Assembly (NCBI RefSeq): GCF_009208105.1
Contig: NZ_WFKL01000001.1
Coordinates: forward strand, 3,100,001 to 3,164,000
DNA: 64,000 nucleotides
Reading direction: 5' to 3'
Source: Rouxiella sp. S1S-2
GTDB lineage: Bacteria > Pseudomonadota > Gammaproteobacteria > Enterobacterales > Enterobacteriaceae
The notes below the pieces were generated by a model. It did no database searches. It had not been told where the DNA came from and saw only the letters and a program-made list of their open reading frames with translations. Of the stretch, positions 58,315 through 64,000 are shown piece by piece. Within the stretch, counting starts at the first letter, position 1; each line of letters begins with the position of its first letter. A program made the translations under genes and the position numbers.

Positions 58315-60060
58315 ATGACTATTTCCCGCAGGAAGTTATTTAGCTGGCTGGTGCCTTCAGCCGTTGCTGGTTGGGTGGGTGGACGTGCAAACGCCGCACA
58401 GCCTGCTCAGCACGCGCAGGCCGCTCAGGCACAGTTAAACACTGCAGCTTCATTGAAAGAGTTGACAACCCAGACTGGCGCAGGCCTTACCGGCTATGGG
58501 ATCAAACAGCCTTATGGTAAAGGTACCGTCGGCGCAAAACTCTATAACTTTATTACCATCGAAGATTTTGCCGATGAGAACAGTGCCGCGGGTGATTGGA
58601 GTACGGCTATTAGAGCCGCGGTTGAATTTGCTGCCAATGCCGGCATCCACGACGTCTACGGCACCGGGAACTACGAGATAAGCAAACCGGTAATTCTGTC
58701 AGGTGCGGTATTAGGTAATAAAGGTCTTAACCTGAGCCTTTCACACGTGGTCGCCAGCAAAAAATGGCCGCGCAATACCACGCTATGGGACGCCACACCG
58801 ATGATAATCATCGGTGACCACGTTCAGGTCAGCGGATTAAATCTGCGTATTAATATGCTTAACGGCGGCGGTCGCGCCGACGGTATTCGCGCTAACGGCG
58901 CCGGGTTCGCACTTTCTCACCTACACATTGGTGATGCGCGAGAGTGTATCAGAGTGGTTGCCAACGGTGAGCAGACCTGGCCTAACGCCTCGGTGCAGCT
59001 TACCGGCGATTTTTGGACCGATAACTGGCTCGCTATCTATCTCTCGCGAGGCTCCAAAGGCACCGCCCCCATCTCAGAAGCGTGGAAAATTGACGTAAAG
59101 TTTATTGCCGCCAACCGCTATGGCGGAATATTGCTTCGAGGTGGCTCACAGTATGCACAAATAGCCGGTGACCATGACTATAACGGTCGCTACCTTTCCA
59201 TGTTACGCGTTGATAGTCTTGAGGGCCTGACGCGCGGAACAACGGTTAAGGGAAGCCGGGGCAGTGGTGAAATCCTCACGGCATTTCAGGACAAACATCA
59301 GTTTTGGGTGGCCGTTATGGAGCCTCGGGACGTATCAGCTCCAGGGGGCAAGAGCAGTTACTCGACGGGTGAAACGCTGACCTCAAGCACTAAATCTTCG
59401 ATTAAACGCAAAATTTTAGAAGTACACCGCGCCGCCGATAATGAGTCTGGCACCAACTTTATAGATATTCTGCATGATTTTGAAGGTGAGCCTTTTGCAC
59501 GCATACAGGCCACTATCGGTTACTGCAGTGGTATTTATGGCAGTTTAATGTTCACCTCTTTTATTACTGCACAAAACAGTTTTTCGGCGCTGACCGATAA
59601 TATACGTGGCTTAGGGGTTTCGAGTTCAGGCACCATTCTTGCACTTTATAACCGGGCAGAAAGTGATTCCGCTTTTGCTAACATCACCGCTGACTATGTT
59701 AATTTCCAGAAAAAACTTTATATGGGGGCGCATTTATATGAGGGTATCGGTACTGCGCAAGTTATTGGCCGTTCTTCATCAGAATTCACCACTCTATTCA
59801 GCCTGAAGGAATTTCCTGAAGACCGCTATCTTCAGGAGTTAAATCTGTATAAGGTTTACATCAAGACTAATGTACTTGGTGTTGCTGGGGAGTTTTTAGT
59901 TAATCTCACTTCGGACCCTGCTGTTAAGGAGCCGATGATCGCTCAAGCAGTGCTTTGGAATCAGGCAGCCTTTGCCTGGCGAGTCTCTGGATATGATTTC
60001 CAGGTCAGGCAAGACTCCGTAGACCAAATGCAATTTGTTGCCAACATATTACGCGTCTAA
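58315..60060 (+). CDS. Tat-exported beta-helix (pectate-lyase-like) protein, WcaM/AmsF-like role
   Basis: 581 residues from ATG 58315 (the TTG upstream adds four residues). The N-terminus has a twin-arginine signal, SRRKLF with Arg5-Arg6, a hydrophobic segment and a cleavage-like ANA-AQP near residue 28. An Ala/Gln-rich linker (about 28-45) leads to a region with FITIEDFADE and repeating beta-strand/Asn/Gly pattern typical of right-handed parallel beta-helices (about 75-430). WcaM of colanic acid and AmsF of amylovoran are also exported proteins in matching positions. It may trim, modify or bind the polymer in the periplasm. Function inferred. Confidence 0.75.
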   Translation: MTISRRKLFSWLVPSAVAGWVGGRANAAQPAQHAQAAQAQLNTAASLKELTTQTGAGLTGYGIKQPYGKGTVGAKLYNFITIEDFADENSAAGDWSTAIRAAVEFAANAGIHDVYGTGNYEISKPVILSGAVLGNKGLNLSLSHVVASKKWPRNTTLWDATPMIIIGDHVQVSGLNLRINMLNGGGRADGIRANGAGFALSHLHIGDARECIRVVANGEQTWPNASVQLTGDFWTDNWLAIYLSRGSKGTAPISEAWKIDVKFIAANRYGGILLRGGSQYAQIAGDHDYNGRYLSMLRVDSLEGLTRGTTVKGSRGSGEILTAFQDKHQFWVAVMEPRDVSAPGGKSSYSTGETLTSSTKSSIKRKILEVHRAADNESGTNFIDILHDFEGEPFARIQATIGYCSGIYGSLMFTSFITAQNSFSALTDNIRGLGVSSSGTILALYNRAESDSAFANITADYVNFQKKLYMGAHLYEGIGTAQVIGRSSSEFTTLFSLKEFPEDRYLQELNLYKVYIKTNVLGVAGEFLVNLTSDPAVKEPMIAQAVLWNQAAFAWRVSGYDFQVRQDSVDQMQFVANILRV

Positions 60061-60265
60061 GGGTTAGGAATATTATGCTGACAGCAAATACCACAATATC
60101 AGCCAGCGTTGGTAAGAAAAGGAACCTTTATATCGACTTATACCCTTGAATCAAACGGCCTATGCCGGAAGTGGCTGTTTGGCTACACCCTGAGCTGCTA
60201 GCATTTGTTTATACAAAAATTCCTATTAAGCAAAATTCCATAACCAAATTGATTGCGGGATTAAC

Positions 60266-62467
60266 ATGTCAGAAAAACAAGACGCAACATTAGCCAAGAT
60301 AGAGAAAAATTCCAACAATCTGGACTTGGGGCGCTTATATGGCGCAATACTTGACGATCGTTGGCTGGTAGTTATTACGGTAGCCGTTATGATGGTGTTT
60401 GGCGTAGTTTTCTACTTTTTCGCCACGCCAATTTACAGTACTGATGCCATGGTGCAGGTTGAAAGTACCGGCGGGAACGCGCTGCTTAGCGATATTTCCA
60501 AATACCTGCCTAATGCTGAACCTAAGTCAGATGCACAAATCAAACTGATTAAATCTAAGCTGGTGCAATTTAAAACCATCAAAGATCTAAATCTTGATAT
60601 TGAACATCAAGAACACTTCTTCCCAATATTCGGCAAGGGATGGGCACGAATGACTCACAAACAGGTGAGCACGCTGTCTATAAATAAGCTTGATGTCCCC
60701 CTGAATATGCTTAACCAGTTAATGGTCTTTACCGTAACCGGTCCGAATACCTATACCTTAAGCTTTAATGACAAGACGCTGCTGCAGGGCACCACCGGGC
60801 AGGAACAGTCAGCAAACAATATTACTATCAACGTTGATGCGTTGAATGCCACTGCGGGCACTGTTTTTACTGTGCGTAAAGTACCTATGCGCGATGCCTA
60901 CGACAAGCTGGTCGACAGCTTGGCCGTGCAGGACGCGGGTATCGACACCGGCGTTATTCAGCTTGGCATTAAGGGTGAGAACCCTGAGCGCGACCAGGCC
61001 GTGCTCAACAGCATTGCCAGCAACTATCTGTTGCAGAACGTTGAGCGCAATTCGCAGGAAGCGGCAAACAGCCTGGCCTTCCTCAAACAGCAGTTGCCGA
61101 TGGTGCGCAGCGAGCTTGACTCTTCAGAAGACAAGCTCAACGCTTACCGCATGCAGCGTGATTCAGTCGACATGAACCTCGAGATTCGTTCCTCTCTGGA
61201 CACCATGGTTAACCTAGACAACTCGCTGAATCAACTGACGTTTAAAGAAGCAGAGATCTCGCAGCTTTATACGCCTGAGCACCCGACATACCGTGCGCTT
61301 ATCGACCAGCGTAAAGTGCTTGAGAATGAGAAAACCGCACTGAATAAAAAAATCAGCCAGCTTCCTCAAACTCAGCAAGAGCTGATGCGTCTGACGCGTA
61401 ATGTTGACTCTCAGCAGGAAATCTTCATGCAGTTGCTGCGCAAACAGCAAGAGCTGGGTATCAATAAAGCCAGTACCGTGGGTGACGTGCGTATCGTTGA
61501 CCACGCAACGTCTGAAATTGCCCCGGTATTCCCGAAATTTGGTCTGATTGAAGTCATGGCGGCTATTCTTGGTGCTTTGATGGCAACTATCTTTATTATC
61601 ATGAAGATAATGATGCGTCGCGGTATCGAAGGTGCACGTGAGCTTGAAGAACAAGGGATCACTGTTTATGCCAACGTGCCTTTTGCGACCAATCTTTCCC
61701 GTTTGGCAAGCATTCCATTCATCAATACCCTGGGTGGAAAAAACAAGAAGGCCAAGAAATCACGCGAAGTTCTCGCCATTACCGACCCGGCAGACCTGAC
61801 CGTCGAATCCCTTCGTAGCCTTCGTACCAGCTTGCACTTCGCCATGATTGAGGCGAAGAATGACATCCTGATGATTACCGGTGCGGTACCTCAGGCAGGT
61901 AAGAGCTTCATCTCCGTTAACCTGGCGGCGGTTATTGCTTTGACCGGTAAGAAAGTGCTGCTGATTGACGCCGATATGCGTCGTGGTTCAGCACATGAAT
62001 ACTTCGGTTTTAACCCACGCGTCGGTCTGTCAACGGTGCTTTCGGGCCAGCAATCCATTGAAGAAGTACTGCACGAAACTGAAATTCCCGAGCTGCAAGT
62101 GATAACCCGTGGCCGTACTCCGCCGAACCCGGCAGAGCTTCTGACCAGCAAGCGTTTTGAGGATTTACTTGAGTGGGCCAACCAGAACTATGACCTGGTT
62201 GTTATCGATACCCCACCGGTTCTTTCGGTAACGGATGCCAGCATCATCGGTCAGATAGTCGGTACCACCATGATGGTTGCGCGCTTTGAGCTCAACACAG
62301 TTAAAGAAATTGAAGTGAGTATCAAACGTCTGGAACAAAGTGGCGTTAGCGTGAAGGGTTGTATTCTGAACGCCATCGTGCGCCGTTCTGCAAACTACTA
62401 CAGTCAGAACTACAGCTATGACGCGTTCTACACTTACGAGTACAAACGTCATATTGATAAAGACTAA
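60266..62467 (+). CDS. wzc: Tyrosine autokinase and chain-length regulator Wzc
   Basis: 733 residues. Two membrane segments (about 32-57 and 425-450) flank a periplasmic Wzz-like region with coiled coils. The cytoplasmic BY-kinase domain (about 520-715) has Walker A GAVPQAGKS (Lys546), Walker A' LLIDADMRR (about 565) and Walker B VVIDTPPVL. The C-terminus carries a cluster of seven Tyr within about 20 residues for autophosphorylation. It works with Wza and Wzy to set chain length and export. A wzb partner is not in the window. Confidence 0.97.
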   Translation: MSEKQDATLAKIEKNSNNLDLGRLYGAILDDRWLVVITVAVMMVFGVVFYFFATPIYSTDAMVQVESTGGNALLSDISKYLPNAEPKSDAQIKLIKSKLVQFKTIKDLNLDIEHQEHFFPIFGKGWARMTHKQVSTLSINKLDVPLNMLNQLMVFTVTGPNTYTLSFNDKTLLQGTTGQEQSANNITINVDALNATAGTVFTVRKVPMRDAYDKLVDSLAVQDAGIDTGVIQLGIKGENPERDQAVLNSIASNYLLQNVERNSQEAANSLAFLKQQLPMVRSELDSSEDKLNAYRMQRDSVDMNLEIRSSLDTMVNLDNSLNQLTFKEAEISQLYTPEHPTYRALIDQRKVLENEKTALNKKISQLPQTQQELMRLTRNVDSQQEIFMQLLRKQQELGINKASTVGDVRIVDHATSEIAPVFPKFGLIEVMAAILGALMATIFIIMKIMMRRGIEGARELEEQGITVYANVPFATNLSRLASIPFINTLGGKNKKAKKSREVLAITDPADLTVESLRSLRTSLHFAMIEAKNDILMITGAVPQAGKSFISVNLAAVIALTGKKVLLIDADMRRGSAHEYFGFNPRVGLSTVLSGQQSIEEVLHETEIPELQVITRGRTPPNPAELLTSKRFEDLLEWANQNYDLVVIDTPPVLSVTDASIIGQIVGTTMMVARFELNTVKEIEVSIKRLEQSGVSVKGCILNAIVRRSANYYSQNYSYDAFYTYEYKRHIDKD

Positions 62468-62489
62468 CGTCTCCCACGTTTAGTCTCAC

Positions 62490-62540
62490 GCCAGCCTGAA
62501 AGTGCCCGACATACGGTACTTACAGGCTGGCATTTTTTTT
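62490..62540 (+). terminator. Strong terminator between wzc and wzx
   Basis: GCCAGCCTG (62490-62498) / CAGGCTGGC (62523-62531), extended inward by AAGTGCC/GGTACTT, then eight T (62533-62540). It lies 22 bases after wzc and 38 bases before the wzx ATG. Confidence 0.9.
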
Positions 62541-62577
62541 GATGCATCGTCATGACTTTCCGGATAGAACGTTAACC

Positions 62578-63927
62578 ATGAAACAATACATAGCGAAAAT
62601 ATTCAGCAGCGATTTTTTACGTAAAATATCGTGGAATCTGCTGGGGTATGCCCTGCCGGTGATTGTCGCTATTATTATGATCCCGGTGGTAATGAGACAC
62701 ACAGGTCTGGAACGTTTCGGCGTGCTGACGCTTATCATTGTTCTTATCGGCTCGATGACCGTGTTTGATTTCGGTATTACCCGCTCGGTGACCAACTCGG
62801 TCAGAAAATATCTGGATGAGAAAAACGATCGCGCCATGCTAACGGTGGTGAAAACCGGCTGGCTGATGATAACCTGCGTGCTCTTAGTGATATCAGCACT
62901 GTTTTGGTTTAAAAGTCAGTGGATTGCCACGCATTTCTTTAATGTGTCAAACCAGGAGATCCGCGACGAAATTGCCGCCAGTATGAAGGTGGTCGCCTTC
63001 AGCCTGCCGTTTGTTATTGCTCAAACTATTTTTGTCGGCGTAATGGAAGCCTTTGGCGCCTTTAAAAAAATAAGCCTCGGTAAATCACCTTTTTCGATAC
63101 TGATGTATCTGGTGCCGATGATTATTTCTTTTTATACCCCGAGTTTGTTCTATATCACGCTCTCACTTTGCCTGCTGCGTTGTATTATGGCGGTGGCGTT
63201 TTATCTGATGATGTGCAGCGAAATACGCAAGGTGACACCCCTATCGCTGATGAGCATTGCTCCCACCCGCCACATTGCACTGGAGTTGGCAAAATACGGC
63301 GGTTGGGTTTCGGTGGGCAATATCATCGCGCCAATCATGCTGTATATTGACCGCTTCTTTGTCGCCGGAATTGTGGGCGCCAGCGTATTTGCCTATTACA
63401 CCACCCCGTATGACGTGGTTTCGCGGTTGGCGATTGTGGCTGTCAGCGTGTGCGGCGTTTTATTCCCCATGCTGGTGACCAAGATTGCGCAGGACGTACG
63501 CAGTGCGAACTCATACTTTAATAAAGTGATGATGGGCATTTTTGCGATATTGATTATACCGGCGGTGGCCGGTATTTTCCTGTCGAAGTGGTTTCTGTCG
63601 GTGTGGATCAGCCCGGATTTTGCCGAACATTCATGGATAATTTTCTCCATGTTTTTGGTGGGCTATCTGCTGCACGGCCTTATTCAACCGGCTTTTGTCT
63701 GGATCCAGGCCAGCGGAAAACCGTGGATTATTGCCTGCTGCGAAATTATCGATTTAGCGATGTACGTGGTTTATCTGCCGTGGATGACCCATCACTACGG
63801 AATAATCGGTGCGGCCAGCGCGTGGAACTTCCGCATGTTGCTAAACCTGGTGGTATTACATATTCTGCGCTACGTGCTATATAAACGCGACCTGAGAAAA
63901 AGCACCGGACTTCAGCCGGTGATTTAA
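62578..63927 (+). CDS. wzx: Wzx flippase (polysaccharide repeat-unit translocase)
   Basis: 449 residues from ATG 62578; the longer frame reaches back into the terminator and is rejected. About 12 membrane segments of the MATE/MOP oligosaccharide-flippase type, with charged residues in KYGGWVSVGNIIAPIMLYIDRFFVA (about 235-260). It moves the undecaprenyl-PP-linked repeat to the periplasm for Wzy. Confidence 0.88.
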   Translation: MKQYIAKIFSSDFLRKISWNLLGYALPVIVAIIMIPVVMRHTGLERFGVLTLIIVLIGSMTVFDFGITRSVTNSVRKYLDEKNDRAMLTVVKTGWLMITCVLLVISALFWFKSQWIATHFFNVSNQEIRDEIAASMKVVAFSLPFVIAQTIFVGVMEAFGAFKKISLGKSPFSILMYLVPMIISFYTPSLFYITLSLCLLRCIMAVAFYLMMCSEIRKVTPLSLMSIAPTRHIALELAKYGGWVSVGNIIAPIMLYIDRFFVAGIVGASVFAYYTTPYDVVSRLAIVAVSVCGVLFPMLVTKIAQDVRSANSYFNKVMMGIFAILIIPAVAGIFLSKWFLSVWISPDFAEHSWIIFSMFLVGYLLHGLIQPAFVWIQASGKPWIIACCEIIDLAMYVVYLPWMTHHYGIIGAASAWNFRMLLNLVVLHILRYVLYKRDLRKSTGLQPVI

Positions 63928-63956
63928 TACGTTAACCCACTCGTGAATATAAAAAA

Positions 63957-63997
63957 GTCCTTGACGCTGCAGCAAACGCCGCTGCAGCGTCAAGGAC
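63957..63997. terminator. Perfect 17-bp stem after wzx
   Basis: Arms 63957-63973 and 63981-63997 pair perfectly across loop AAACGCC. On the minus strand it is followed by six U, so it should stop transcripts entering from the right; the plus-strand side runs out of the window. Probably bidirectional. Confidence 0.85.
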
Positions 63998-64000
63998 GAA

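Noticed and set aside
61214..61654. 146-codon minus-strand frame inside wzc
   Set aside because: Antisense to a complete Wzc coding region; composition (His/Thr/Arg) typical of shadow frames.
1..64000. CRISPR arrays, tRNA or rRNA genes, insertion sequences, integrases
   Set aside because: Reading both strands showed no regularly spaced direct repeats, no tRNA-like 3' ends with cloverleaf arms, and no transposase or integrase coding region.

Overview
The window looks like an Enterobacterales chromosome, most likely a Yersiniaceae-type genus such as Rahnella, Rouxiella, Ewingella or Serratia. This rests on near-E. coli-like Gnd, Udk, Dcd, AsmA, YegH, Mrp, MetG, AnsP, QorB and YtfH, the conserved orders udk-dcd-asmA and mrp/metG, and RfaH-type JUMPstart/ops signals. 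Species cannot be fixed from sequence alone. No tRNA, rRNA, insertion sequence, integrase or CRISPR array was seen.

Region A (about 0.05-18.1 kb, all on the minus strand) is an ABC-transporter-type O-antigen locus. Reading with transcription it is galF/galU-like, then JUMPstart, manC, manB, wzm, wzt, wbdD, wbdA, wbdB, wbdC, then gnd and a separately placed membrane acyltransferase with an SGNH domain. Gene order and the sizes of WbdA (1209 aa, three glycosyltransferase domains) and WbdD (437 aa, methyltransferase plus coiled coil, no kinase) match the E. coli O8 polymannan system. ManC/ManB make GDP-mannose, WbdC/WbdB start the chain, WbdA polymerises, WbdD caps by methylation, and Wzt/Wzm export the capped chain.

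Region B (18.6-26.9 kb) is conserved core: yegH, asmA-dcd-udk, mrp and metG. Region C (27.1-45.0 kb) is mostly accessory metabolism and regulators: a YqhD-like aldehyde reductase; an IclR-controlled cassette (RidA, polar amino-acid ABC transporter, metal-dependent PLP D-amino-acid dehydratase-like enzyme) that looks like D-hydroxy-amino-acid uptake and deamination; a DUF1127 protein and a MocR-type regulator; HxlR/SDR; an FAA-hydrolase-family protein; ansP; qorB with its HxlR regulator; msrA; and an MFS transporter divergent from a LysR regulator.

Region D (45.0-64.0 kb, plus strand) is a Wzx/Wzy/Wza/Wzc-type capsule or exopolysaccharide locus. A long untranslated leader carries a good RcsAB-box match and a second JUMPstart/ops element. 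The genes are wza, a rhamnosyltransferase-like GT2, rmlB-rmlA-rmlC-rmlD (dTDP-L-rhamnose), a second GT2, a wzy-like polymerase, an unusual GT-B protein, an fdtA/acetyltransferase/fdtB module (dTDP-3-acetamido-3,6-dideoxyhexose), a Tat-signal beta-helix protein (WcaM/AmsF-like role), wzc and wzx. No wzb phosphatase and no initiating phosphoglycosyltransferase is present in the window.

The most notable features are the two inverted JUMPstart/ops elements about 29 kb apart controlling two mechanistically different surface polysaccharides, terminator-like hairpins inside both polysaccharide operons (wbdA/wbdB and wzc/wzx), and the RidA-containing D-amino-acid cassette.
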